This document shows, in pieces, positions 6,964-14,440 of a stretch of 26,813 nt of DNA (the stretch's first letter is position 1; each line of letters opens with the position of its first letter). This DNA comes from an uncultured Slackia sp. (GTDB lineage: Bacteria; Actinomycetota; Coriobacteriia; Coriobacteriales; Eggerthellaceae). The position numbers and the translations under genes are program-made. Where the stretch lies: positions 1-26,813 of the forward strand of contig CAKUIK010000030.1 of NCBI GenBank assembly GCA_934661005.1. Direction: 5' to 3'. The notes beneath the pieces were generated by a model. That model did no database searches. It had not been told where the DNA came from and worked only from the letters and a program-made list of their open reading frames with translations.

Positions 6964-8676
6964 CTACCCGGTCGCCATCGTGCCGTCGTCGCCGAAGCAG
7001 TAGCTCGCGCCGCCGATCTGCCGCCAGCCGGTCGCCGCGGCGCCATCCTCTTCGACGTAGTACCACGTGCCGCCGAGCAGGAGCCAGCCCCCCTTCGCGA
7101 GGCTTCCCGATTCGCGTAGGTAGTATCTCTTGCCCGAATCCTCGACCCATCCCGTGAGCATCGCGCCGTCGTCGCCGAAGCAGTAGCTCGCGCCGCCGAT
7201 CTGCCGCCAGCCGGTCGCCGCGGAGCCGTCGGCCTCGATGTAGTACCAGGCCCCATTCTCCAAGTGCCATCCTAATGGCTTTGAATTGGAATAAACCGCA
7301 GTGCAGTTGAACTTTGCGGACCATGTGTTGTTCGACTGCGCCGTGACGCTAGAGGCGGCGGTGAGGTTGACTTTGGCACCGTTCACTTTCCACTCGCGTT
7401 GATTCATTGCGTAGGCGACGAGGCCGTTTTGGATGCCGCTGATACTGGGTGGGAAGGACTGGTTGTCGGCGTCGATGGAGAAACTTGTCTCCCTGGCGTC
7501 GAGGTGCTGCTGGATGCGCTCCGCGTAGGCGCTTGCCCATTCATCGGCTTTGCCATTGCGGACGAAATAGTTGTTGCTTAGGTCGGTTGAGCGGTAGGCG
7601 TAGCTGTCTGCCTGGTAGTTCTTCGTGTGGTCGCTGTGGGCGATTGCCATGAGCTCGTCGGTGAGGCCGAAGTAGAGGTGGCGCTGGTCGAGGTCGCCGT
7701 ACCAGTTGTCGCTTGTGTCGTCCCAGGTGAGGTCCATCTGGCACCACTTGCCGTCGATCTTCACGGCGTTCCAAGTGTGACCATTTCCGGTGATGCGGCC
7801 GTTGGCGATGCCGGCGGCATTCAGCAGCTTGGCGTAGATGCGCTGGTAGCTTTCGCGCGTGCCTTGGTGGCGGGTGAGGCCGCTTTCCGCGCTGCACCAG
7901 TTGAGGTCGTGGTCATATTCCAGCTGGTCGAGCGTCCAGTCGTGCAGCCACAGGGCCATGTCATACTCGGAGCCGGAGGTTTCCTGCCGGCACTGGGCAA
8001 CGGCGTTGTTCACGATTTGTGTGACCGAGGGGCGTGCGGGATCGTTGACGGTTATCCAAACGTCGGTTATGCGTAGGTAGCCAATGTTGTTGGCCGTATC
8101 CATGAAGTAGAAGTAGATGTTGTAGCTGCCTGAGGCGGTGAACTCGAAGGTGAAGTCGTATTCGTTGTCGCCGATGGCCTTGTATGATTCCGCGCCTGTC
8201 CACTGGTTGCGCGAGGGGTCGCAGACGCTCTCTTGTGGGCCGTCGGTATTCTTGTAAGTCGGCACATCCATACGCGCTTTTGCGTTGGCGGAGCCGCCCG
8301 TTTGCGTGACGTGGAAGGTGGTGGGCTCGCCTGCGGTCGCATCGTCCCAACCGACGGTGAACGTGACGCCGTTTTGCTCTGCAGTCGCGGCGGTGGTGGC
8401 TATTGCGTTTTCGGAAGATTGGGCGGCGGGTTCGGCTGCTGCGCTTTCAGAGTGGTTGTCAGCCGTGTTTCGGTTCGGGTTGGTTGCGCCGGCGGCAGAT
8501 GTTTCCGTGGCGGCGACGTTCATTGTTGCTTGGGCGTTTGCGTCGCCCGTTGCGAGCGCCGTTGCCGGGCATGCGCTTGTGACGAGCGTGAGCGAAAGGG
8601 CGATCGAGAGCGTTGCGGACGCGGGCTGTTTAATGGCATGACCTCTCTTATGGCCGGCGGCGATTTCGCGACGCAT
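6964..8676 (-). CDS. Secreted transglutaminase-like protein with C-terminal choline-binding repeats
   Basis: A 570-residue secreted protein. It has a positively charged N-terminus, a hydrophobic core (ATLSIALSLTLVTSA) and an Ala-rich cleavage region, then a low-complexity linker. A Ig-like segment follows (GVTFTVGWDDATAGEPTTF). Next is a transglutaminase-like domain with GHTWNAVKIDGKW and M-D-L-T-W-D-D giving the His and Asp. The position where relatives have G-T-C-x-x-Y reads GTRESY, so the catalytic Cys seems replaced by Arg (codon 7855-7857). About 100 C-terminal residues are W-Y-Y / G-W repeats (ENGAWYYIEADGS, GGTWYYVEEDGA, ATGWRQIGGASYCFGDDG), as in choline-binding proteins. The start is uncertain: 8676 has no good ribosome site, 8712 is in frame, and an ATT further in follows AGAGAGG. 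Neighbouring lic genes support anchoring to phosphocholine. Confidence 0.82.
   Translation of the reverse strand: MRREIAAGHKRGHAIKQPASATLSIALSLTLVTSACPATALATGDANAQATMNVAATETSAAGATNPNRNTADNHSESAAAEPAAQSSENAIATTAATAEQNGVTFTVGWDDATAGEPTTFHVTQTGGSANAKARMDVPTYKNTDGPQESVCDPSRNQWTGAESYKAIGDNEYDFTFEFTASGSYNIYFYFMDTANNIGYLRITDVWITVNDPARPSVTQIVNNAVAQCRQETSGSEYDMALWLHDWTLDQLEYDHDLNWCSAESGLTRHQGTRESYQRIYAKLLNAAGIANGRITGNGHTWNAVKIDGKWCQMDLTWDDTSDNWYGDLDQRHLYFGLTDELMAIAHSDHTKNYQADSYAYRSTDLSNNYFVRNGKADEWASAYAERIQQHLDARETSFSIDADNQSFPPSISGIQNGLVAYAMNQREWKVNGAKVNLTAASSVTAQSNNTWSAKFNCTAVYSNSKPLGWHLENGAWYYIEADGSAATGWRQIGGASYCFGDDGAMLTGWVEDSGKRYYLRESGSLAKGGWLLLGGTWYYVEEDGAAATGWRQIGGASYCFGDDGTMATG
6982..7223. repeat. 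Identical 59-bp direct repeat in choline-binding repeat region
   Basis: Bases 6982-7040 and 7165-7223 appear identical over 59 bases, offset by 183 bases (61 codons). They encode the A-T-G-W-R-Q-I-G-G-A-S-Y-C-F-G-D-D-G unit twice. Perfect DNA identity suggests recent duplication or gene conversion, and could allow repeat-number change by recombination. Confidence 0.85.
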
Positions 8677-8791
8677 GGGGCAGTGTTGTCGTGCGATATT
8701 TGCTGGCGACATTTTGCGATAGAGAGTCTAGGAATTACGGCTCAGCAGGATAGTTTTAGGTAGTTGTGGGCGACTTTTTGGCGGGTTGGCG

Positions 8792-8867
8792 GGGGTGGAT
8801 GAGGGTTGCTTTTGTAGGGGCGGGTACGGGATCCTACTGGCGTTCTCCATGAGCGCTTTCGCGCGAT
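8792..8867. repeat. Dispersed intergenic repeat, copy A
   Basis: About 76 bases from GGGGTGGATG to GCGCGAT, closely matched by 14364-14440. Shared blocks include TTTGTAGGGGCGGGTA, GCGTTCTC and ATGAGCGCTTTCG, with scattered substitutions. The two copies have different neighbours, which suggests a dispersed repeat family. Confidence 0.75.
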
Positions 8868-8956
8868 AGTTTGCGGTGCGTTTGGTGCAAGCATTGGTTT
8901 GGCTGCATGGGCATCGGCTGCCATCCTTTCTTTTATGCAACGATGTCTTGGCGGCT

Positions 8957-8962
8957 TATAAT
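8957..8962 (+). promoter_or_regulatory. Probable -10 box of the ATPase two-gene operon
   Basis: A consensus TATAAT lies 45 bases before the chosen TTG start. The -35 position reads TATGCA, a poor match, so the assignment rests on the -10 box alone. Confidence 0.45.
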
Positions 8963-9006
8963 GATTTCGCAGCTAAAGAGCGGGTTGATTGAAAGGGTTA
9001 TTGCCT

Positions 9007-10053
9007 TTGTCTTATATAGTTACGGCAACTGAAGAGCATACAGGGACGGGGTCTGACACCGAAACCAAGGCGTTGCTGTATCTTATGTGTCGTGATGACG
9101 ACGCTGATAAGGTGGTCGGTTTTTTCGTTGATGTATTCAACGATGTTACGGGCACGGATATGTATGGCCGCAAGTTGTGGGATGTGCGGTCGAAGAAGAG
9201 GCGTTCGCAACCAGGCGAAATCGGCCAAGAACTCGTTACGCTTTATAAAAACTACCTGAGTGTGTTTTCGAAATCGTTCCAGCGATTCATCCTATTTCTC
9301 GGGGGAGTGTCTTCAGGCGTCAGAGACGTTGATGCAGAGAGCGCGAATGCATTTGCCTTTTTCGACATGAAGAGTCGTGCGCAGGCGGGTGTTCTTAAGG
9401 GTTTGCTAGATGAATCCCATCGTAAGACGTATATGAAACCCTTTGTTGAGCGGGGACTTGTCAACGAGTCCAGTGCGCAAGACTTTCTCACGAACGTGCT
9501 CTTCGTTATAGCCGACGAAGGGAAAGAGGCGTATATCAGCGATCTCTTGAAAGATGTGCCCGCCAGATCTTTGGAAAACAGGGATCTCAGGGGGATTTTT
9601 GATGAAATTCGGGATTATCAATCTTCGAAGAAGAATATCAAATGCGAGGGGATTGCATTAAGCAACCCGGCTCAAGCATTTGCCCTCGGGAAAACCGTGA
9701 GTCGCGACGAGGTTCTGAAGCTCGCATTAGGCAGGGTACTTATGTGCAATCCTTTCGAGAGCACGCCGAGGTCATTCGTGATGTTGCTCTCACGATATCC
9801 AGACAAGGATTATCAAGATATTATTGAGAAATGCCAGGCTGATTTAGCTAGACAGATGTATGACAAGACGTCAGTCGATTCATTTTGGGCATTGTTTGGC
9901 GCGATTTTGGAAAAGGTCGAGGCTGGTGTAGAGATGGAGATACCGGCTATTTATGAATCCCTTGATGCGGGGCTGCTGGGCTCTTGTCCTTATCTGAAAC
10001 CTCTGTCCGTTATGTTGCTCATCGCGTCAATCGGGGAAGGGCTTAAATGCTAA
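9007..10053 (+). CDS. Partner protein of Rad50/SMC-like ATPase; N-terminus resembles DUF4297-type nucleases
   Basis: A 348-residue protein that I do not recognise with certainty. The first 100 residues contain GTGSDTETKALLYLM, a stretch rich in V-x-x-F-F-V-D-V, then LWDVRSKKRRS and a helix (ELVTLYKNYLSVFSKSFQRF). This order (gly-rich start, helix, acidic strand, strand ending in x-K) resembles the PD-(D/E)xK-like domain of Cap4/DUF4297 nucleases, though the key residues are not a clean match. The rest is alpha-helical. TTG at 9007 is preferred because GAAAGGG (8991-8997) lies 9 bases upstream; TTG at 8989 and 9001 are alternatives. Its last codons overlap the ATPase start (ATGCTAA), so the two are coupled. 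Two-gene ATPase systems like this belong among ABC three-component/Lamassu-like defence loci; that is inference. Confidence 0.6.
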   Translation: MSYIVTATEEHTGTGSDTETKALLYLMCRDDDADKVVGFFVDVFNDVTGTDMYGRKLWDVRSKKRRSQPGEIGQELVTLYKNYLSVFSKSFQRFILFLGGVSSGVRDVDAESANAFAFFDMKSRAQAGVLKGLLDESHRKTYMKPFVERGLVNESSAQDFLTNVLFVIADEGKEAYISDLLKDVPARSLENRDLRGIFDEIRDYQSSKKNIKCEGIALSNPAQAFALGKTVSRDEVLKLALGRVLMCNPFESTPRSFVMLLSRYPDKDYQDIIEKCQADLARQMYDKTSVDSFWALFGAILEKVEAGVEMEIPAIYESLDAGLLGSCPYLKPLSVMLLIASIGEGLKC

Positions 10054-11665
10054 CCATCAAATCTGTTTATGTTGGAAATGAGAACGAAGCCTACATTGAA
10101 AAACGTTTTAGGGATGGCCTGAACGTTGTATTCAGCGATGACAACCATATGGGTAAGACCGTTGTCATGCAGTCTCTTATGTATGCATTGGGGGGGGCTA
10201 TGCTGGGTTCCCGCCTTCATTTAATAGCGATGACTATTATCATATTGTTGATTTCGAGGTCGGTGGGAAGTTTCTGTCCGTTCTCCGGCGAAAGGATTCA
10301 TTCGCTATTTTGCAAGACGAAGACGTCTATATAGCGGAAAATGCAGCGGAGTTTAGAGATTTTTGGAACTCAAAGATCAGTCCTGTGCCAACAATTATCA
10401 AGGATGGTCGTGTCCATCGAGTGTACCTTGCACTTTTTAATCAGTTATTCTTTGTCCCCCAATCTGACAGATCGTCGTCTCGAACAGTCAATCCTGGTCA
10501 ATACAATAAAAAGGACTTTACTGAGATGATTGTTTCAATCGCGGGCGCGAGCAAAAGGGTCCTGGATGAGGGCGAAACCGTTCGGCTTAAACAGCGCAAA
10601 GAGGAGTTGCGCTTCGCGCGCGATCGGGTCTTGAAGGAAATGAAGGCCTTTAACTGCGAAGATGGTGCGCTTTCGGCTATTAGCACTGTCGCCGATGCTG
10701 AACGTCGCGACAAGGTTTTTCGAAAGATTGAAAACCTTCAGGAGTCGATAGGTCTTCTTCAGCGTGAGCGCAATAAACGTCATTCAAAGAAGCTGGAGTA
10801 TTCCAATCTGTTATCGGAGCTGAGGTCACTAAAAAGAGCGGTTGGGTCTGGGGAGCTCGTTTGCCTCGACTGCGGCGGTAGCAATATCGGTTACAGAGTT
10901 CCGCAGTCGAAGATGACATTTGATGTTACCACGCCGAAAATGCGTTCCAGTATAGAGAGATCTGTGAGCGATAAGATCGATGCGTGCGATGATGAGATTT
11001 TTCGCATTGATGGAGAGATAACCTCAAAGCAAGCTGAGTTGTCTCGATTGCTTGAGGGGAACAACTTTACTGTTCGCGAGGTCATGGCTTATCAAGGGGT
11101 GGCGCCCGATATTGCCGTTTTGAATAAGGAATTCAGCAATATCGAGCGGGATCTTTCCGATGTAGATGCTGCTCTTGCGGCTTCGCAAGAAAAGGACAAA
11201 GCCGCCTCTTCGAAGTACGATGAACTTATGTTCAGCATCGTATCCGTCATGAACGATGCGTATAAGTATTTTGGCGAAGACGAGCTAAAGCCCTACGAGA
11301 AGATAATGACACCCAACGATAGCCCGTTCAAGGGGAGTGAAGAGACCGAGTATTTCCTATCGCGCTGCTATGCGCTTGAAAAGATTCTTCATCACGGGTT
11401 TCCTATCGTGATCGATTCGTTTCGTGCTGAAGACCTTTCGACGCGCCGGGAGGACGGGGTTCTCACGGCGTACAAGTCGCTGCGAAATCAAGTCATTTTG
11501 ACGACGACAGTGAAAAGGGAAGAGCATAACAAATACCTTGAAGATCCGGATATTAACGCGATTGACTACAGCAGCTTTCAGACCCGTCATGTACTCCAGC
11601 TCGATTATGTGCCCGCTTTTCTTGATAAGCTCGAGTCCTTTGGCGTAGTGTTGTTTGCGGAATAA
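10047..11665 (+). pseudogene. Rad50/SMC-like defence ATPase, frame broken at a G8 tract
   Basis: Two reading frames together encode one ATPase of about 539 residues. The first gives the N-terminus with Walker A, SDDNHMGKT (residues 30-38). The second continues with YYHIVDFEVGGKFLSVLRR, a coiled coil, a CLDCGG CxxC motif in mid-coil like a Rad50 zinc hook, a second coiled coil, and the Walker B/D-loop region PIVIDSFRAEDLSTRRE. The frames meet at eight G (10190-10197); nine or six G would join them without loss. Sequence after the break matches what should follow Walker A, so the lesion is a single slip, not decay. ATG at 10047 overlaps the upstream gene. It may be phase-off, a true pseudogene, or a sequencing error. 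Confidence 0.8.
10190..10197. repeat. G8 homopolymer at the frame break
   Basis: Eight consecutive G in the coding strand, just after the Walker A helix (codons reading M-Y-A-L-G-G). It is the point where the ATPase reading frame changes by +1. Confidence 0.85.
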
Positions 11666-11691
11666 ACGGTCGGCCGTCCTTCGTCATCCGA

Positions 11692-11750
11692 TTAGTTGGT
11701 CTCCTCGAATTTGGTCGGGCTCATGTAGTCCGGTGCCGAATGTCTGACAC
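11692..11750 (-). pseudogene. IS3-family transposase 3' remnant
   Basis: The minus strand encodes RHSAPDYMSPTKFEETN followed by TAA at 11692-11694. This matches the C-terminal end of IS3-family OrfB (the R-H-S-A-x-x-Y-x-S-P-x-x-F-E pattern). Upstream of it the similarity is lost within one repeat unit. Only the tail of the transposase is left. Confidence 0.6.
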
Positions 11751-11789
11751 CGAAGTTTATCGGTGGTTTATCCCAGACTGCGATGGGGT
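11735..11789. repeat. Stem-loop repeat, copy 1
   Basis: About 55 bases shared with 14313-14368, with few changes: GCCGAATG, then CACCGAAG-TTTATCGGTGG forming a small stem-loop, then TTATCCCAGACTG and ATGGGGT. Here it abuts the IS3 remnant; the second copy abuts an IS110 remnant. It may be part of an insertion-sequence end. Confidence 0.7.
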
Positions 11790-11794
11790 AAAGT

Positions 11795-11865
11795 GCGCTA
11801 CGCTCCTCGGCCACAGGCTTTGAGGAGCGCAGCGCTGGGGCAAACTCCTTTGACAATTGCCCCAG
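11795..11865. terminator. Tandem hairpins between convergent operons
   Basis: First hairpin: GCGCTACGCTCCTC (11795-11808) with GAGGAGCGCAGCGC (11822-11835), one mismatch. Second: CTGGGGCAA (11835-11843) with TTGCCCCAG (11857-11865), perfect. They lie just before the stop of the minus-strand AlbA_2 gene and 130 bases after the plus-strand ATPase. No T-run is obvious. Confidence 0.5.
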
Positions 11866-11875
11866 AGGCGCAACG

Positions 11876-13201
11876 CTATGCCAATTCGTATCGCAAGGCG
11901 CGGCCTCCGCCGTGCGTTGCGATTTGCCCTTTGTCCACCATCTCTTTCAATATGCGGCCGGCCGTGGATTGGCTGACCTCCAGCAGCGCCTGTGCCTCTT
12001 TTCGGGTGATTGAGGGGTGCTCTGCCAAAAACCGCAGAATCTCATCCTCTCGGGAATGGGAAGCAGAGGGCGCCTCTGTGCTATTTGCCGCAGGCTCTTT
12101 TGCTTTCGTTGCCGTGAAGTTCACGTTGGGCAGGACGATTTTGAATGCGTTATTCGTGGCTATGATTTGCGGCTGAGTGGCCGCGCCCGCGTAAGCTCCC
12201 ATGATTTTTCTCATTCCCGTGCCGTATGCCTCGATGAGCTGCAGGCGGTAGAAGACGTTGGCGAGATGCGGGTTCCGGCAGGCGGAGACGCCCATCATCA
12301 GGTCTTCCAGCTCCAAGCCGGGCAAAAGGCCGCCGACGGACACGAACTCGATTCTGTCGTCGTAGATGCTGATCAGCGTGCTGGCGTGGAAGGAGTAGTC
12401 CCTGTGTACGAGCGAATTCAGCAAGGCCTCGCGCACGGCGACCTCCGGGTAGTCCCGGGTGTCGACGCGCAGCAGCTTTTGGAAAGTGGCATGGGTCTGG
12501 TTGTGGAAGTCGATGTAGTCGTAGGCCTCGCCGAGCTGCCGCATCAGGGACCCGGAGAACTCCCGGCGGTCCTTGAACACGCTTTGGTCCGTCCCCTCGA
12601 AAACGGCTGCCTTGATGGTGTGGGGGCATTGATCGGACAGGAGCAGGCCGAGGTTCGTGTAGAGGCCGTCCGGCGAGGTTATCTTCAGGGTCTGCATCTG
12701 CGGCGAGCCGAAGGGGATGCCCCGGGCTTCGAATTCCCTTTTCGTCGACTCAAAGGTGAGCCCTTGATCGAGGGATCGCATGTCCTCGAAGCTGTCGCCG
12801 TCGGTCTCCTTAATCATCTGCCGGATGGCCGCATCGGTCGCCGGGACGGAGGAGTACCCCTGCCGAACGTAGACGCCTTCGGGGCGCAGGCCCTTTTTCG
12901 CCATGTAGTAGGGGCGGTTCGTGCCGCGTTGGACCTTGACGGCCACGACCGCCTTTCCGTCGCAGTCGAGCGTTTCGTAGCTGACGAACATTGTGACGTC
13001 CGGCTTCACTGCGTCTCGCACCATGTTGGAGACCTGCAGGGCGCACCCGTCGGCGTCTTCGACGCCCAGTACGGTGCCGTCGTCGGCGACGCCCACGTAG
13101 ACCGTTCCGCCGTTGCTGTTCGCAAAGGCGACGATCTCCTTCTTGATGCCGTCCTGCGCAACGGCCTTCAGCTCGACCGTCTCTGTTTCCTGATATTTCA
13201 T
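11876..13201 (-). CDS. AlbA_2/Schlafen-type ATP-binding protein with C-terminal winged helix
   Basis: A 441-residue protein. Residues about 5-125 form the AlbA_2 (Schlafen-like) domain, with E-x-V-E-L-K at the start and IVAFANSNGGTVYVGVADDG. Residues about 225-340 match the HATPase-like C-terminal domain found with it (VREALLNSLVHRDYS, then EAYGTGMRKI). After a polar linker, residues about 375-441 form a winged helix (ITRKEAQALLEVSQSTAGRILKEM). Such proteins occur as transcription regulators and in defence islands. ATG at 13199-13201 has GGAAGG 8 bases upstream; the longer open frame before it runs through the operator-like repeat and is rejected. A strong inverted repeat at 13234-13275 suggests autoregulation through the winged helix. 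Confidence 0.85.
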   Translation of the reverse strand: MKYQETETVELKAVAQDGIKKEIVAFANSNGGTVYVGVADDGTVLGVEDADGCALQVSNMVRDAVKPDVTMFVSYETLDCDGKAVVAVKVQRGTNRPYYMAKKGLRPEGVYVRQGYSSVPATDAAIRQMIKETDGDSFEDMRSLDQGLTFESTKREFEARGIPFGSPQMQTLKITSPDGLYTNLGLLLSDQCPHTIKAAVFEGTDQSVFKDRREFSGSLMRQLGEAYDYIDFHNQTHATFQKLLRVDTRDYPEVAVREALLNSLVHRDYSFHASTLISIYDDRIEFVSVGGLLPGLELEDLMMGVSACRNPHLANVFYRLQLIEAYGTGMRKIMGAYAGAATQPQIIATNNAFKIVLPNVNFTATKAKEPAANSTEAPSASHSREDEILRFLAEHPSITRKEAQALLEVSQSTAGRILKEMVDKGQIATHGGGRALRYELA

Positions 13202-13233
13202 CCTGATCGCCTTCCGATTCTTTTCTGCCCATA

Positions 13234-13275
13234 TTCTAACCATTAAATTAACCATGGTGGTTAGAATGGTTAGAA
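13234..13275. promoter_or_regulatory. Inverted-repeat operator upstream of the AlbA_2 gene
   Basis: Left arm TTCTAACCATT...TAACCA and right arm TGGTTAGAATGGTTAGAA are near-complementary, with three extra bases in the left arm. Each arm has two CTAACCA-type half-sites, four in all, 33-75 bases before the start codon. This is the layout of a repressor site acting on the minus-strand promoter. Confidence 0.65.
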
Positions 13276-13454
13276 TCGAACTGAATCGAGAGGGTGGTCG
13301 GGGCTCGCTTGCGCGATCGAGGAGCGCTTCATGGGGATTCCTCGCGGTCATGCGCTTCGTCATTTCGATCTTTGTGCTGCCGACAACTTCCGTCCTGGCT
13401 CCCGAATTCACTCCGGTTTCATGGGTACCGTTTTTGGTTGCCCTTGATACTCGC

Positions 13455-13970
13455 GATGTCATCGACGGCGTGTGCTTGGAGCCGCGCATTGGCGCCCATT
13501 ACAACAACCCGAGCTTCGGCTATGGCGGCTACTGCCTGCCGAAGGACACCAAGCAGCTGCTGGCGAACTACAAGGACGTGCTCCAGAACCTGATTGAGGC
13601 CATCGTCGACGCCAACCGCACACGCAAAGACTTCGTCGCCGACGAGGTGCTGCAGATGGCGTGGGACAAGGTCTACGAGGGCAAGAAAAAGCCCGTCGTC
13701 GGCGTGTACCGCCTGACCATGAAGTCGAACAGCGACAACTTCCGCGCGAGCTCCATCCAGGGCGCCATGAAGCGCGTGAAGGCCAAGGGCGTGCCCGTGG
13801 TGGTCTACAAGCCCACGCTCGACGCGCCGGAGTTCTTCGGCAGCGAGGTCACGCACGATCTGGCCAAGTTCAAGGCCGAGTGCGATGTGATCGTGGCCAA
13901 CCGCTGGAGCGACGATCTGTCCGACGTGGCCGATAAGGTGCACACGCGCGACTTGTTCAAGAGGGACTAG
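13455..13970 (+). pseudogene. ugd: UDP-glucose 6-dehydrogenase, C-terminal fragment
   Basis: About 171 residues match the second half of UDP-glucose dehydrogenase, which oxidises UDP-glucose to UDP-glucuronate for surface polysaccharides. Seen here are the catalytic-Cys signature NPSFGYGGYCLPKDTKQLL, then NLIEAIVDANRTRKDF and the NAD(H)-fold-like C-terminal domain (VVGVYRLTMKSNSDNFRASS). The whole N-terminal NAD-binding half (about 220 residues) is absent. The open frame upstream to 13254 has no dehydrogenase character and crosses the AlbA_2 operator. High codon regularity suggests recent truncation. An intact copy may exist elsewhere. The fragment marks an insertion or deletion junction near 13450. 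Confidence 0.85.
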
Positions 13971-14015
13971 CGCAGAAGGGGTCTCTGTTTTGCGACGATC
14001 CTGCTGGATTGAATC

Positions 14016-14053
14016 GAGGGGTGTATCGGCTTGCGCCGGTGTGCCCCTCTTTT
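14016..14053 (+). terminator. Intrinsic terminator after ugd fragment
   Basis: GAGGGGTGTATCGGC pairs with GCCGGTGTGCCCCTC (15 bp including G-U pairs) around a TTGC loop, followed by TTTT. It lies 45 bases after the ugd stop and reads in the same direction, so it is probably the original ugd terminator. Confidence 0.8.
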
Positions 14054-14085
14054 GGTTTGGGAGTGAGTTGGGTTTTGGGTTTGGA

Positions 14086-14259
14086 TTAGACGGTGTGCTG
14101 CGTGGGGCTGGGTGACGCGTTGGGGCGCGGTGTGAGGCGCATGTTGGCGATTGGTTTGCTTGCGAGCGCCTCGCCGTCGCGCGTCGCGACGCACGCCCAG
14201 TGCGACGACTTTCCGACGTCGGTCCCTATGACGATTTCCGGCCTTCTCGGTGGCGCCAT
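14086..14259 (-). pseudogene. IS110-family transposase N-terminal fragment
   Basis: From ATG at 14257-14259 the frame encodes IVIGTDVGKSSHWACVATRD, the first strand of the RuvC-like (DEDD) domain of IS110 transposases, with the first catalytic Asp in G-T-D-V-G-K. After about 35 residues similarity ends and the frame stops at 57 residues. The usual 400-residue protein is missing. GAAGGTACC lies just upstream as a possible ribosome site. Confidence 0.7.
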
Positions 14260-14312
14260 GGTGGTACCTTCCAATCGGCGGCCCTCGGGGCTTGCCCGTA
14301 TCGTAGGCAATG

Positions 14313-14368
14313 CGCCGAATGCTCGCCACCGAAGCTCATCGGTGGCTTATCCCAGACTGTAATGGGGT
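14313..14368. repeat. Stem-loop repeat, copy 2
   Basis: Second copy of the 11735-11789 repeat: GCCGAATG, CCACCGA-AGCTCA-TCGGTGG stem-loop, TTATCCCAGACTG, ATGGGGT. It lies directly upstream of the IS110 fragment and runs straight into dispersed repeat copy B. Confidence 0.7.
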
Positions 14369-14440
14369 GGATGGGAGCTGCTATTTGTAGGGGCGGGTAT
14401 GGGGTCTCGCTAGCGTTCTCTATGAGCGCTTTCGTGCGAT
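14364..14440. repeat. Dispersed intergenic repeat, copy B
   Basis: 77-base copy of the 8792-8867 repeat. It overlaps the end of the stem-loop repeat and runs up to the decayed toxin gene. Confidence 0.75.

Larger units (their letters stand above)
8677..9006. other. Intergenic region with dispersed repeat and promoter
   Basis: About 330 bases without a convincing gene between the divergent choline-binding protein gene and the defence-type operon. It holds a dispersed repeat copy (8792-8867) and a TATAAT (8957-8962). A 70-codon minus-strand reading frame here runs through the repeat and is judged non-coding. Confidence 0.6.

Noticed and set aside
12017..13246. 409-codon plus-strand ORF opposite the AlbA_2 gene
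   Set aside because: Antisense shadow; the AlbA_2 frame has clear domains and a good ribosome site.
13254..13454. N-terminal extension of the ugd fragment
   Set aside because: The frame is open, but the residues do not resemble UDP-glucose dehydrogenase and run through the AlbA_2 operator; treated as chance read-in.
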